Assembly (NCBI RefSeq): GCF_012275375.1
Contig: NZ_JAAZQJ010000002.1
Location: 124,001 to 188,000, forward strand
DNA: 64,000 nucleotides
DNA from: Dyella sp. SG609
Lineage (GTDB): Bacteria; Pseudomonadota; Gammaproteobacteria; Xanthomonadales; Rhodanobacteraceae
Reading direction: 5' to 3'
A program made the position numbers and the translations under genes. Position 1 is the stretch's first letter, and each line of letters starts with the position of its first letter. Shown one piece after another: positions 10,106 through 19,686 of the stretch. The notes below the pieces were generated by a model. That model ran no database searches. It worked only from the letters and a program-made list of their open reading frames with translations, and was not told the DNA's origin.

Positions 10106-11157
10106 CGCAAGGCCAGCCACGCGGCGACGGCGCCGCCGAGCAGGCCGCAGCCAACCACCGCGGCGGCTACCGCCAGCAACACCCGCCATGGAAACGAGCG
10201 CGCCAGCATCGCCAATGACGGCAGGCTCACCGGCGGCAAGGTCAACAGCAAGGCCGCCGCCGGCCCGCTGCCCATGCCCAGCGCCAGCATCGCCTGCACG
10301 ATGGGCACTTCGCCGGCGGTCGGAATCACGAACAGCATGCCGGCCAGCGCCATCGCGGCGATCCAGTACCACTGGTCGCCGATGGCCGGTCCGATCACGG
10401 GAAACATCCAGGCGCGGAACGCGCCCAGCAGCAGCACGATCACCAGGTATTCCGGCAGCAGGCGCAGCGCCATGCGTCCGAAGATCGCGGCCCAGCGCTT
10501 GCCGACTTCCGCGAGCGAATGCGGCTCGGGCTCGACGGTTGGCAAATCGGCGGGCGATGACTCATTCGCGGGTGCCGTCATCCGGCCGGCCAGATAGCCC
10601 AGGCCGAACACCAGCGGCACGCCGAAGCACAGGCGGAACACGGTCCAATGCCAACCGAGCACGAAGCCGGTGAACACCAGGGTCGCCGGATTGAGCACGG
10701 TATTGCCGAGCCAGAACGCCAGCGCCGGCCCCGCCGCGGCCTGGTGCCCGCGCATGCCCACCACCACCGGCGCCGCGCAGCAGGTGCACATCATCCCGGG
10801 CAACGCGAGCAGGCCGCCGGCCACCACGCCACCCATACTGCTGCTGCCCAGCACGCGCCGCACCCAGCTCGCCGGCAGCAGGGCCTGGATGCCCGAACCC
10901 AGCAGCAGGCCCAGCAGCATCGCCTGCCAGATCGCCTTGCCATAGGCCAGCGCATAGCCGATGGCCGCCTGCCACGACGGCGACGGCGCGCTCGCCGCAT
11001 CGCCCATCAGGATCGAATGGCCGATCGCATGCCCGGCCGCGGCGACGAAGGCGCGGTCGTAGTACGGATGCCACTTCACGTAGAACAGGCCGGCGACGGC
11101 CAGCAACAGGAACACGCACAGGCGCGCAGCACGCGCAGCCGGCAAGGCGGTGGACAT
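10102..11157 (-). CDS. YraQ/ArsP-type permease (UPF0718/DUF318)
   Basis: A 351-residue membrane protein with about eight to nine hydrophobic helices. The conserved pattern GMMCTCCAAPVVVGMRG and the later repeat-like FVIPTAGEVPIVQAM are characteristic of the permease family that includes YraQ and the organoarsenical exporter ArsP. An Arg/Glu-rich cytoplasmic loop lies between the two halves (about 200-225). ATG at 11157 is chosen because it precedes the first hydrophobic helix directly. The gene converges with fdhE and diverges from selA, so it is embedded in the selenium locus. The substrate is unknown; export or uptake of a thiol-reactive metalloid or selenium species is a guess from family and position. 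Confidence 0.78.
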   Translation of the reverse strand: MSTALPAARAARLCVFLLLAVAGLFYVKWHPYYDRAFVAAAGHAIGHSILMGDAASAPSPSWQAAIGYALAYGKAIWQAMLLGLLLGSGIQALLPASWVRRVLGSSSMGGVVAGGLLALPGMMCTCCAAPVVVGMRGHQAAAGPALAFWLGNTVLNPATLVFTGFVLGWHWTVFRLCFGVPLVFGLGYLAGRMTAPANESSPADLPTVEPEPHSLAEVGKRWAAIFGRMALRLLPEYLVIVLLLGAFRAWMFPVIGPAIGDQWYWIAAMALAGMLFVIPTAGEVPIVQAMLALGMGSGPAAALLLTLPPVSLPSLAMLARSFPWRVLLAVAAAVVGCGLLGGAVAAWLALR

Positions 11158-11316
11158 CGCTATCCCAACCCATGGCTTGGATGTAGCGGCCCTACAGGGC
11201 ACGAAGCTGCCGACCGGTGCCGCAGGATGCAGGCGCTGCGGCGGGGGCAAGACATGCGCAAAAGGAGATCTCCTGCGCGCTGCGCAGAATGCTATGGATC
11301 TCGCGACTGCGTAAAG

Positions 11317-11521
11317 CCCCTCTCCCCCTGGGAGAGGGGTTGGGGTGAGGGTACGGGCGGAGCGCAAGAATGATGTGCACCGCTCCGCCCGGACCCTCAT
11401 CCGGCTGCCGCCACCTTCTCTCCCACGGGGACTACCTTCGGGTCGCCGAAGGGAGAAGGGTTCCAACTTGAAGATTTGAGGAATACCGGAGCGCTGAACC
11501 CCTCTCCCATCGGGAGAGGGG
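11317..11521. repeat. Cluster of Xanthomonadaceae-type dispersed hairpin repeats
   Basis: Two near-identical hairpins, CCCCTCTCCC/GGGAGAGGGG, lie at 11317-11339 (loop CCT) and 11499-11521 (loop ATC). Between them is an inverted, degenerate copy at about 11393-11461 (CCTTCTCTCCC and GGGAGAAGGG). Conserved flanks such as GGTTGGGGTGAGGGT show a mobile, REP-like origin. They fill most of the 500-bp gap between the permease and selA, where no gene is seen. Confidence 0.75.
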
Positions 11522-11658
11522 TTCCACCTTCACTCACGCCTTGACCCTGCCCCGATCCGCGACGCAGCATAGGTCCCGCTGCGCGGCCTGAACTGTCACG
11601 CCAGCTTCGCCAGCGCGCGCTGTAATCGGATACCCGGCAATGCCCATGGACAAGCAAT

Positions 11659-13083
11659 GTGACCGGCCCTGAGGCCACTTCCCTGCGCCACCTCCCCGCG
11701 GTTGCCACGGTATTGGCCACCCGCGAGGCCCTAGTCCTGGTCGAGCGCCATGGCCGCGTGGCCACCACGGACGCCATCCGCGCCGCGATCGATGAAGCAC
11801 GCGACATCATGCGCGCCACGTCTTCGAGCGCACCCGGCGCCGACGAACTGGCGCAACGCGCCGCGGCGCGGCTGGATGCGCAACGGCCCAGCCTGCGCCC
11901 GCTGTTCAATCTCACCGGCACCGTGCTGCACACCAACCTCGGCCGCGCGCTGCTGGCCGAAGCCGCCATCGAAGCCGCCACCGCGGCGATGCGCCATGCG
12001 GTGGCGCTGGAATACGACCTGGACGAAGGCGAACGCGGCGAACGCGACGACCACATACGCGGCCTGCTGCGCGAACTGACCGGTGCCGAAGACGCCACCG
12101 TGGTCAACAACAACGCCGCCGCCGTGCTGCTGTGCCTCAACACCTTTGCGCTGGGCCGCGATGCGGTGGTCTCGCGCGGCGAGCTGATCGAGATCGGCGG
12201 CGCCTTCCGCCTGCCCGAGATCATGGCGCGCGCCGGCGCGCGCATGATCGAAGTGGGCACCACCAACCGCACCCATCCCGCCGACTACCGCGAAGCGCTC
12301 GGCGAACGCACCGGCCTGGTGCTCAAGGTGCATACCTCCAACTACCGCATCCAGGGCTTCACCGCGGAAGTGGGCGCGCGCGAACTGGCGGGCATCGCCG
12401 ATGCCGCGGGCGTGCCGCTATTGAACGACCTGGGCTCCGGCATGCTGGTCGACCTGGCGCGCTACGGCCTGGCCAAGGAGCCGACCGTGCGCGAAGCGGT
12501 GGCCGAGGGCGCGCGGCTGGTCACCTTCTCCGGCGACAAGTTACTGGGCGGCCCACAGGCCGGCTTTATCGTCGGCGACCGCGCACTGATCGAACGCATC
12601 AACCGCAACCCGCTCAAGCGCGCGCTGCGCGTGGACAAGCTGCGCCTCGCGGCGATCGAAGCCACGCTCAAGCTCTATCGCGATCCGGACCGCCTGGCCG
12701 AACGCCTGCCGACCTTGCGCTTTCTTGCACGCACGCAAGCGGCGATCGCAGCCCAGGCGCATCGATTGCAACCGGCGGTTGCCGAACGGCTCGGCAACCG
12801 CTTCGACGTGGCGGTGGGCGATTGCCTCAGCCAGGTCGGCTCCGGCGCACTGCCCCTGGATACGCTGGCCAGCGCCGCACTGCTGATCCGTCCGCACGGC
12901 AGCCAGGCCGTGCTGGAACGCCTGTCCGCCGCCATGCGCGCCTTGCCGCAGCCGGTGCTCGGCCGCATTGCCGACGGCGCGCTGCGCCTGGATCTGCGCT
13001 GCCTGGCCGAGGCGGACGAAGCGGACCTGCTGGCCAGCCTGGCCTGGCTCGATCTCGACGGACTCCACGCGGGCACTCCATGA
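11659..13083 (+). CDS. selA: L-seryl-tRNA(Sec) selenium transferase
   Basis: A 474-residue PLP enzyme that converts Ser-tRNA(Sec) to Sec-tRNA(Sec) using selenophosphate. The motifs [50 protein letters not shown] and [11 protein letters not shown] match E. coli SelA closely. The PLP-binding lysine is K294 in [12 protein letters not shown] at 11659 gives an N-terminus equivalent to E. coli. No strong ribosome site is visible; TGGACAAG is the best candidate. Its TGA overlaps the selB ATG. Confidence 0.95.
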   Translation: MTGPEATSLRHLPAVATVLATREALVLVERHGRVATTDAIRAAIDEARDIMRATSSSAPGADELAQRAAARLDAQRPSLRPLFNLTGTVLHTNLGRALLAEAAIEAATAAMRHAVALEYDLDEGERGERDDHIRGLLRELTGAEDATVVNNNAAAVLLCLNTFALGRDAVVSRGELIEIGGAFRLPEIMARAGARMIEVGTTNRTHPADYREALGERTGLVLKVHTSNYRIQGFTAEVGARELAGIADAAGVPLLNDLGSGMLVDLARYGLAKEPTVREAVAEGARLVTFSGDKLLGGPQAGFIVGDRALIERINRNPLKRALRVDKLRLAAIEATLKLYRDPDRLAERLPTLRFLARTQAAIAAQAHRLQPAVAERLGNRFDVAVGDCLSQVGSGALPLDTLASAALLIRPHGSQAVLERLSAAMRALPQPVLGRIADGALRLDLRCLAEADEADLLASLAWLDLDGLHAGTP

Positions 13084-15068
13084 TCGTCGGTACCGCGGGC
13101 CATATCGATCACGGCAAAACCTCGCTGATCAAGGCCCTGACCGGCGTCGACGGCGACCGCCTGAAGGAAGAAAAAGCCCGCGGCATCACCATCGACCTCG
13201 GCTTCGCCTACCTGCCGCTGGGCGACGCCGGCACGCTCGGTTTCGTCGACGTGCCCGGCCACGAGCGCTTCGTGCACACGATGGTGGCCGGCGCCAGCGG
13301 CATCGATATCGCCCTGCTGGTGGTGGCGGTCGACGATGGCGTGATGCCGCAGACGCTGGAACATCTGGCGATCCTGGACCTGCTGCAGATCCGCCGCGGC
13401 GTGATCGCGCTGACCAAGGTCGACCTGGCGCCACCGGGAAGGCTGGCCGAAGTAGGCGCGCAGATCCGCGCCGCCACCGCGGGCACGGCGCTCGGCGATG
13501 CCGACATGTTCCCGGTTTCTTCCGCCACGGGCCTTGGCATCGACGCGCTGCGCGAGCGCCTGGCCACCGAAGCGCGGACGCTGGGCGAACGCGCCGCCGA
13601 TGGCCGCTTCCGCCTGGCAGTCGACCGCGTATTCACCCTGCCCGGCATCGGCCTGACGGTGACCGGCACGGTGCTGTCCGGCACGGTGCGCGTGAAAGAC
13701 CAGGTGCTGCTCAGCCCTTCCGGCTTAAGCGCGCGCGTGCGCTCGCTGCACGCACAGAACCGTGCGGTGGAACTTGGGCGCGCCGGCGACCGCTGCGCGC
13801 TCAACCTCAGCGGCGAGGACATCGCCAAGGATGCGATCCGCCGCGGCGACATGGTGGTCGATCCGTTCCTGCATGCGCCGGTCGAACGCATCGACGCGCG
13901 CCTGCGCCTGCTGCCCGGCGAACCGAAGCCGATGAGCCAGTGGTTTCCCGCGCGCCTGCACCACGGCGCCAGCGAGGTGGGCGTGCGCGTGGTGCTGGTC
14001 GAAGGCGAGCAGCTGGCGCCCGGGGAGGCGGCCGACGTGCAACTGGTGCTGAGCCGTCCGATCGCCGCCGCCGCGCTGGACCGCTTCGTGCTGCGCGACG
14101 TCTCCGCACAGCGCACCATCGGCGGCGGCCAGTTCCTGGACCTGCGCGGTCCGCCGCGCCAGCGCCGCACCGCCGAGCGCCAGGCGCAGCGCGCAGCGCT
14201 GCTGATGAGCGATCCGCTGCAGGCGTTCGCGGCACTGCTCGATGCGCCGCCGTTCGCCTGGGACCTGGCGGCATTCGCAAGAGATCGCGCCTTATCTGCT
14301 GCCCGCGCGGACGATATTGCCGCCGCGCTGGCGCCCGTCATCTTCGCCGATGGCGCCGAACGCATCGCCATCGGCCAAGTGCATTGGCAACATTTCGTGG
14401 CGCGGCTGCTCGAGTTTCTCGGGGCCTTCCATACGGCCAATCCGGACCTGCAAGGCATCGGCCGCGAACGCCTGCGCCTGGCCCTGCAGCCGCGCCTGCC
14501 GGCGTCCGCCTTCGCGCAGGCGCTGCAGCATCCGGATCTGGCCGGGCGCATCGTCCGCGACGGCGCCTTCGTGCGCCTGCCCGGCCATACCCTGCGGCTG
14601 AGCCCCGAACGCGAAGCGCTGTGGCAGGCCATCGCCCCGCTGCTGGATGGCGAGGCCCGCTTCCGCCCGCCGCGGGTGCGCGACCTGGCCTGGGCGCTGG
14701 GGCGGCAGGAGCCTGAAGTGCGGCAGCTGCTGCGCTTCGCCGCGCGGCTGGGCCGGGTCGACGAGGTGGCGCACGATCATTTCTTCCTGCGCGCGACCAT
14801 GCACGAGATGGCCCTGATCGCCGCCGCGCTCGCAGCCGAAGGCACGGACGGCCGCTTTACCGCCGCGCAGTTCCGCGACCGGCTGGACAATGGTCGTAAA
14901 GTGGCGATCCAGATCCTAGAATTCTTCGACCGGCAAGGCGTGACGCTCAATCGCGGCACCTTGCGCCGGGTGCAGGCGCGGTATCTGGACCTGTTCGCGC
15001 CGGCGGCAAACGCAGCGCATGGAAGAGAATCGTCTCCGGTGGGGCGTCCGGACTTCAAATCCGGGTGA
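13080..15068 (+). CDS. selB: Selenocysteine-specific elongation factor
   Basis: A 662-residue GTPase that brings Sec-tRNA(Sec) to UGA codons marked by a SECIS hairpin. G1 is GHIDHGKT (7-14), followed by DVPGHE and a TKVD motif. Beta-barrel domains follow, then winged-helix domains that bind SECIS RNA in the last 250 residues. ATG at 13080 overlaps the selA stop. The final 15 residues ([13 protein letters not shown] at the end) are encoded inside the tRNA-Sec gene, and the stop TGA (15066-15068) lies in the tRNA just 3' of the anticodon arm. The true functional end is probably near the LDLFAP stretch. Confidence 0.94.
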   Translation: MIVGTAGHIDHGKTSLIKALTGVDGDRLKEEKARGITIDLGFAYLPLGDAGTLGFVDVPGHERFVHTMVAGASGIDIALLVVAVDDGVMPQTLEHLAILDLLQIRRGVIALTKVDLAPPGRLAEVGAQIRAATAGTALGDADMFPVSSATGLGIDALRERLATEARTLGERAADGRFRLAVDRVFTLPGIGLTVTGTVLSGTVRVKDQVLLSPSGLSARVRSLHAQNRAVELGRAGDRCALNLSGEDIAKDAIRRGDMVVDPFLHAPVERIDARLRLLPGEPKPMSQWFPARLHHGASEVGVRVVLVEGEQLAPGEAADVQLVLSRPIAAAALDRFVLRDVSAQRTIGGGQFLDLRGPPRQRRTAERQAQRAALLMSDPLQAFAALLDAPPFAWDLAAFARDRALSAARADDIAAALAPVIFADGAERIAIGQVHWQHFVARLLEFLGAFHTANPDLQGIGRERLRLALQPRLPASAFAQALQHPDLAGRIVRDGAFVRLPGHTLRLSPEREALWQAIAPLLDGEARFRPPRVRDLAWALGRQEPEVRQLLRFAARLGRVDEVAHDHFFLRATMHEMALIAAALAAEGTDGRFTAAQFRDRLDNGRKVAIQILEFFDRQGVTLNRGTLRRVQARYLDLFAPAANAAHGRESSPVGRPDFKSG

Positions 15069-15117
15069 GGCAGATCAGACTGTCTCGGGTGGGTTCGACT
15101 CCCACTCTCTTCCGCCA
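15021..15117 (+). tRNA. selC: tRNA-Sec, anticodon TCA
   Basis: A 97-nt tRNA with encoded CCA. The acceptor GGAAGAGA (15021-15028) pairs with TCTCTTCC (15106-15113), the extended 8-bp acceptor of bacterial tRNA-Sec, followed by G and CCA. The anticodon loop CTTCAAA holds TCA at 15055-15057. A long variable arm and the GGTTCGACTCC T-arm follow. It starts inside selB and overlaps its last 48 bases. It is presumably made from the selAB transcript or an internal promoter. Confidence 0.95.
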
Positions 15118-15155
15118 ACGTCGTTCGGCGTGGCGGTATCGCCAGCGTTGAATTG

Positions 15156-15189
15156 GCTCGTCATCCCGGCGCAGGCCGGGATGACGAGC
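15156..15189. repeat. CGTCATCCCGGC-type hairpin repeat, copy 1
   Basis: Perfect 15-bp arms (GCTCGTCATCCCGGC and its complement) enclose the loop GCAG. It sits between the convergent selC and selD ends, where it could act as a bidirectional terminator. A second copy lies at 21550-21579. Confidence 0.75.
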
Positions 15190-15218
15190 ATGGGACGACG
15201 GCGCACATACCAGCTGCC

Positions 15219-16259
15219 TCAAACCACGTCGATACCAGGCAGCCCTTTTTCCACTGTTCCGATGATGCTCGCCCGCGGATATCCCGCCGCCTCGATCGTT
15301 GCGCGTATTTCCTCGGCCCTGCCGGCCTTGCAAGCCACCAGCAAACCACCGGAAGTCTGTGGATCGGTCAGCAGCGCACGCCACCATTCCGGTACATCGG
15401 CAGGCAGCACCACACCGTCGCCATAGCTGCTCCAGTTGCGTTTCGATGCACCCGTTACGTAACCCGCTTCGGCCAGGGCTTCCGCGCGCGCGAACAGCGG
15501 CAGGCTTGCCAGCTCGATGCGGATCCGCGCACCGCTGCCGCGCGCCATCTCCAGCGCATGCCCGAGCAGGCCGAAGCCGGTGACATCGGTGAGCGCGTGC
15601 ACGTCCTCGTCCTGCGCCAGCTCGTGGCCCACGCGGTTGAGCAAGGTGGTGGAAGCGAGCATCTCGTCATACGAATCCATCGGCAGCATCTGCTTCTTGA
15701 ATGCCGCCGAATAAATGCCGACGCCGATGCCCTTGGTGAGAATCAGCGCATCGCCTGGCCGTGCCCCCGCGTTGCGGCGCACCTGCGCCGGCGTGCACAG
15801 GCCGATCGCCGCCAGGCCATAGATCGGCTCGGCCGAATCGATGGAATGGCCACCCGCCACCGGGATGCCGGCCTGCGCGCAGATCGACTCGCCGCCGGCG
15901 AGAATGGCGCGCACCGTGTCCACCTCCAGCTTGCCCAGCGGCATGCCCAGAATGGCCAGGGCCATGATCGGCTTGCCGCCCATGGCGTACACGTCGGACA
16001 GCGCATTGGCCGCGGCGATGCGGCCGAAATCGTAAGGGTCGTCCACCACCGGCATGAAGAAATCGGTGGTGGCGATCACGCAGGTGCGTTCGTCCACCTG
16101 CCATACCGCCGCGTCGTCGCTGGATTCGGTGCCCACCAGCAGTTGCGCGAACGGCTGCAGCGCAGGCTTGCCGGCCAGCAATTCCTGCAGCACCGCGGGC
16201 GCCAGCTTGCAGCCGCAACCGCCACCGTGGGCCAGATCGGTCAAACGTTCAGAGGCCAT
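15219..16259 (-). CDS. selD: Selenophosphate synthetase (selenide, water dikinase)
   Basis: A 346-residue ATP-dependent enzyme making selenophosphate, the selenium donor for SelA. The N-terminal GGGCGCK has the active-site Cys at position 17 and not Sec. [29 protein letters not shown] and [11 protein letters not shown] are all typical of SelD. The length equals E. coli SelD. It is convergent with selB-selC and has about 125 bp to the next gene upstream, so it has its own promoter. Confidence 0.96.
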   Translation of the reverse strand: MASERLTDLAHGGGCGCKLAPAVLQELLAGKPALQPFAQLLVGTESSDDAAVWQVDERTCVIATTDFFMPVVDDPYDFGRIAAANALSDVYAMGGKPIMALAILGMPLGKLEVDTVRAILAGGESICAQAGIPVAGGHSIDSAEPIYGLAAIGLCTPAQVRRNAGARPGDALILTKGIGVGIYSAAFKKQMLPMDSYDEMLASTTLLNRVGHELAQDEDVHALTDVTGFGLLGHALEMARGSGARIRIELASLPLFARAEALAEAGYVTGASKRNWSSYGDGVVLPADVPEWWRALLTDPQTSGGLLVACKAGRAEEIRATIEAAGYPRASIIGTVEKGLPGIDVV

Positions 16260-16384
16260 GCCGCATCCCTTGAAGAGCCGCTGGCCCGAGGCCGGGCCGC
16301 GGCCAGCATAACGGAACGATTACCCACTTTCCGTCACACGGCGGGGCTATAGTCGGACGTCCATTCCGCCAAGCGCTTACGTCC

Positions 16385-17215
16385 ATGCCGAACTTTTCCC
16401 GCCTCGCCTTCGCCCTGGCCCTCGCCGCCTCCGCCCTGTCCGCCTCCGCGGCGGAGCTGAAAGTGATGAGCTTCAATGTCCGCACCCTCGCCGCCCAGGA
16501 CGGACCCAATGCCTGGGACAAGCGCCGCGAACTGTTCGCCGAAACCATACGCCAGGTGCATCCGGACGTGATCGGCACGCAGGAACTGTTCAAGCAGCAG
16601 GGCGACGACACCGTGCAGCGCCTGCCGGAATACACCTGGTTCGGCCGCGACCGCTTCGGCAAGCATGCCGAGGAGCACATGGGCATCTTCTATCGCAAGG
16701 ATCGGCTGAAGCTGGTGAAGTCCGGCGACTTCTGGCTGTCGGATACGCCCGACAAGGTGGCCAGCATCACCTGGGGCAATGTCTTTCCGCGCATGGTCAA
16801 CTGGGCGCTGTTCGAGCGCCTGGACGACCACAAGCGCTTCTATCTGCTCGACACCCATTTCCCCTACCGCGACCAGGACGAGGACGCCCGCACCAAGGGC
16901 GCGCGCGAAATGGCCGCCTGGATCGCCAAGCTGCCGGCCGACGTACCGGTGATCGTCACCGGCGACTTCAATACCGAGCCGAGCAGCGAAGCGCACAAGG
17001 TGCTGACCGCGGAACTGAAAGACGCCTGGGACACCGCGCCCAAGCGCGAAGGCCCGGCCAAGACCTTCCACGACTTCACCGGCCAGCCGACCGTGCAGAT
17101 CGACTGGATCCTCTATCGCGGCGTGAAGGCCGACGCGGTACGCGTGCTGACCACCTCGAAGGACGGACGCTATCCGTCGGACCATTTCCCGATCGCGGCC
17201 GATTTCACCTTGTAA
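16385..17215 (+). CDS. Secreted endonuclease/exonuclease/phosphatase-family hydrolase
   Basis: A 276-residue protein with a signal peptide (cleavage likely after ALSASAA, about 22). It has the DNase I-like fold motifs in order: MSFNVR, the metal-binding Glu in GTQELF, DTHF, GDFN, IDWIL and the terminal SDHFPI. Family members cleave phosphodiesters in nucleic acids, phospholipids or inositol phosphates, so the substrate is open. An exported phosphatase/phosphodiesterase role is likely. Confidence 0.85.
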   Translation: MPNFSRLAFALALAASALSASAAELKVMSFNVRTLAAQDGPNAWDKRRELFAETIRQVHPDVIGTQELFKQQGDDTVQRLPEYTWFGRDRFGKHAEEHMGIFYRKDRLKLVKSGDFWLSDTPDKVASITWGNVFPRMVNWALFERLDDHKRFYLLDTHFPYRDQDEDARTKGAREMAAWIAKLPADVPVIVTGDFNTEPSSEAHKVLTAELKDAWDTAPKREGPAKTFHDFTGQPTVQIDWILYRGVKADAVRVLTTSKDGRYPSDHFPIAADFTL

Positions 17216-17302
17216 GCCGCGCATCGCAACCATTCGCCGCCGCGGGGCGACTCAGTAGTGATCCAGGGCATCCGGCCCTGGCGAGCGACCGTCGCCCCGC
17301 CC

Positions 17303-18157
17303 ATGAACGCACCGCAGCTTCGTCCCGCCGCCGGCCCGGGCCTCCTGGGCGATACCGTCGCCCGCGATTACTCGCACAAGCTACGGCTGTTCAATGCCTA
17401 CGCCGAACCGGAACTGCGCCAGGCCATCGCCGCCCTGGACCTGCAGCCGGGCATGCGCGTACTGGATGCAGGCTGCGGCACCGGCGAAGCGCTGGGCTGG
17501 CTGGCCGCCAGGGTTGGCCATGCGGGCATGGTGGTGGGACTGGACCTGGCCTCGGCGCATACCTCGGCGGCGCGCACCTGTGCGCCGCGCGATGCCTGGA
17601 TCATGCAGGCCAACCTGCTGATGGCGCCGCTGGCGCGCGAGACCTTCGACCTGGTGTGGTCGGTCAATACGGTCAACCACCTGCGCGATCCCGAACAGGG
17701 CGTACGCGCCCTCGCCGCCCTGCTGCGCCCGGGCGGCCGCATCGCGCTGGGCCAGAGTTCGCTGCTGCCGGACATGTATTTCGCCTGGGACTCGCGCCTG
17801 GAGCGCGTAACCAACGAAGCCGTGCGCCAGTACTACCGCGACCGCTACGGCCTGCACGAGCGCGATCTCGCCGCGGTGCGCTCGCTGGTCGGACTGCTGC
17901 GCCGCAGCGGCCTGCGCAACGTGGCCGTGCGCACCTGCCTGATCGAGCGGGTGGCGCCGGTGAGCGCGGCGGACGAGGCGTATCTGGTCGAAGCGATCTT
18001 TCGCGGCAGCTGGGGTGAGCGGCTGCGGCCTTATCTGTCGGATGGGGATTACGCCGCCCTGGTGCGGCTGTGCGACCCCGAACATCCGGACTTCGCCCTG
18101 CGCCGTCCGGATTTCCATTTCCTGCAGAGCTTCACCCTCGCCGTCGGCGCGATCTGA
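17303..18157 (+). CDS. Class I SAM-dependent methyltransferase
   Basis: A 284-residue protein with the SAM-binding motif VLDAGCGTGEALGWLA (about 53-68) and the acidic GLDLAS strand. FDLVWSVNTVNHLRDP (motif II) and LRPGGRIALG complete the Methyltransf_11/25-like core. A C-terminal extension of about 110 residues, rich in Arg and Asp, follows. ATG at 17303 is chosen. An in-frame GTG at 17258 would add 15 residues and has GGGGCGA upstream, so the start is uncertain. Substrate unknown. Confidence 0.8.
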   Translation: MNAPQLRPAAGPGLLGDTVARDYSHKLRLFNAYAEPELRQAIAALDLQPGMRVLDAGCGTGEALGWLAARVGHAGMVVGLDLASAHTSAARTCAPRDAWIMQANLLMAPLARETFDLVWSVNTVNHLRDPEQGVRALAALLRPGGRIALGQSSLLPDMYFAWDSRLERVTNEAVRQYYRDRYGLHERDLAAVRSLVGLLRRSGLRNVAVRTCLIERVAPVSAADEAYLVEAIFRGSWGERLRPYLSDGDYAALVRLCDPEHPDFALRRPDFHFLQSFTLAVGAI

Positions 18158-18239
18158 TCGACAGAATCGGCGGCGGCGCCCCATGCCGCCCGCAGGCCAT
18201 GTGTTAAGGTCGGCCGCCTAACGGGTACAGGACATTTAT

Positions 18240-18707
18240 ATGGCTATCAATCTGAAGTTGCTTTCCGCCGACCAGCTGGCAACCCTGATCTCCAATGCCC
18301 GCTCGCAACTGGAACAGTCGCGCAGCCAGCAGATCGGCGAAGTGCGCGGCAAGATCGAAGCGCTGCTGAAGTCCTCCGGCCTGACCCTGGCCGAGGTGTT
18401 TCCGCGCCAGGTCGGCAAGGGCAAGGCCAAGGGCACGGTGGCGGCCAAGTACCGCAACCCGGAAGACCCGAGCCAGACCTGGTCGGGCCGCGGCAAGCGC
18501 CCGCTGTGGCTGGTGGCCCAGCTGAAGAAGCGCGGCGTCACGCTGGACAGCCTGCTGATCGACGGCACGGCCGCACCGGCCCGCAAGAACGTCGCCGCCA
18601 AGCGGGTGGCCAAGAAGGCCGCCGGCAAGAAGACCGGCAAGCGCGCACCGGCGCGTGCCGCGAAGAAGGCCACGAAGAAGACCGTGCGCCGCGCCCGCAA
18701 GGGCTGA
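18240..18707 (+). CDS. H-NS-family nucleoid protein with histone H1-like tail
   Basis: A 155-residue protein. An N-terminal helical oligomerisation region (about 1-50) is followed by the H-NS DNA-binding core: AAKYRNPEDPSQTWSGRGKRP with PLWL after it (about 68-93). The last 45 residues are almost only Lys, Ala and Arg, with AAKK- and KKA-type repeats, as in histone H1 and AlgP. Two DNA-binding modes in one chain suggest silencing and bridging of AT-rich DNA. ATG at 18240 has AGGA eight bases upstream. It probably forms a single-gene unit. Confidence 0.88.
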   Translation: MAINLKLLSADQLATLISNARSQLEQSRSQQIGEVRGKIEALLKSSGLTLAEVFPRQVGKGKAKGTVAAKYRNPEDPSQTWSGRGKRPLWLVAQLKKRGVTLDSLLIDGTAAPARKNVAAKRVAKKAAGKKTGKRAPARAAKKATKKTVRRARKG

Positions 18708-18896
18708 GATCCTGCCGCATGGCGTGGCGCTTGCCGCGCCGTGCACTGCCGCTCGATGGCTTTCCCTGCTGATTCGGCATGAATCCCCCTTCGACCGGAC
18801 GGCGCCCCCGCACCGCACCCGATCTCAGCGCACGAGATCACCGGTTTCCGTGACATAACCCGCAGTGGCCGCAGCCACGCAGGTTCCGTAACGCAA

Positions 18897-18920
18897 AGTG
18901 CCCCGCAAAGGCGGGGCACT
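18897..18920 (-). terminator. Rho-independent terminator of the lipoprotein gene
   Basis: AGTGCCCCGC and GCGGGGCACT form 10-bp arms around AAAG. On the minus strand the stem is followed by TTGCGTT. It lies 30 bp past the stop of the minus-strand lipoprotein gene at 18950. It may also stop plus-strand read-through from the H-NS gene. Confidence 0.7.
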
Positions 18921-18949
18921 GGATGCTGCATCGAAGCCGCCGGTGGCGC

Positions 18950-19261
18950 TTACTGGTGCACCTGCACCGGATTGCAGCTGGGCGAGCTCAGCGTCGGCGG
19001 CGAGGCCAGCAGGCCCGGGGTCTGCACCGACGAGCAGTTGAACACGCGACCCTTGGTGGTGGTGGCGGTATAGGTCAGCTGCTGGGCGCCGAGCTTGTCC
19101 GGCTCGCCCGCCTTGACGTTGGAGATGGTCAGCTCGTCCGACGAGGCCAGGCCGATCATCTTCGCCGTCTCGGTCTGCAGCGGCACGATCGCCTCATTGA
19201 CGCTCATGGTGGAGCAGCCGGCCAGCGCCAGCATGGACAACAGGCTCAAAGTCTTCCTCAT
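18950..19261 (-). CDS. Small lipoprotein of unknown function
   Basis: A 103-residue protein. MRKTLSLLSMLALAGCS is a lipoprotein signal with lipobox LAGC, Cys at 16, and Ser at +2, which favours the outer membrane. The mature part has a short helical start and then predicted strands (TISNVKAG, QQLTYTATTTKGRVFNC). Two further Cys near the end (FNCSS and SPSCNP) could form a disulfide. No domain is recognised. A terminator follows at 18897-18920. Confidence 0.75.
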   Translation of the reverse strand: MRKTLSLLSMLALAGCSTMSVNEAIVPLQTETAKMIGLASSDELTISNVKAGEPDKLGAQQLTYTATTTKGRVFNCSSVQTPGLLASPPTLSSPSCNPVQVHQ

Positions 19262-19686
19262 GATTCCCTTTCCTTTTCCATGGTCGGTGTGGTCCCGCCG
19301 CCGTCGCGGACAAACGGAGGAACGCCAGAAGCGCGCGGGGTGGATGGTCTTGCCGGTATCCCCTGAGCAGCGTGGAATCTCCCTTTCGACGCCGTAGCGC
19401 TTCGCGGCAAGATCCCTTTTCCGCCGACCGAGACACCGGCAATGCGACCGATCCGACAGGGTGTTCCTGGATCGGACGCATGACCGGCGCGCCTCGCCGC
19501 CGAGGATAGCACGCAGGTATTTGCGTACCAGACGCGGATCTCGGCCAGCGGAAATCCGTCACGTAATGCGCCCGTACCGGCAATGCAGGGCAGTGGCGCA
19601 CGCACCGGCACGGAGCACCATCGGCGCATCGGTCACGTCACGCAAAGCCGATGACGCGGCACCGTCACGCTCGCCGCGGCAACACC
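19262..19686. other. Intergenic region without a convincing gene
   Basis: No frame here has coding-like codon use and a ribosome site. It holds the promoter side of the lipoprotein gene, a short inverted repeat around CCGATCC/GGATCGG (about 19450-19477), and a CGTCACGTAATG motif at 19557-19568 that resembles the palindrome at 19993-20004. Confidence 0.4.

Noticed and set aside
11317-11521. CRISPR-like repeat array upstream of selA
   Set aside because: There are only two to three hairpins with degenerate copies, no regular spacers and no cas genes nearby.
15066-15120. Read-through of the selB UGA into a longer SelB
   Set aside because: The following bases are the tRNA-Sec 3' half; its structure explains their conservation, and the downstream frame is not protein-like.
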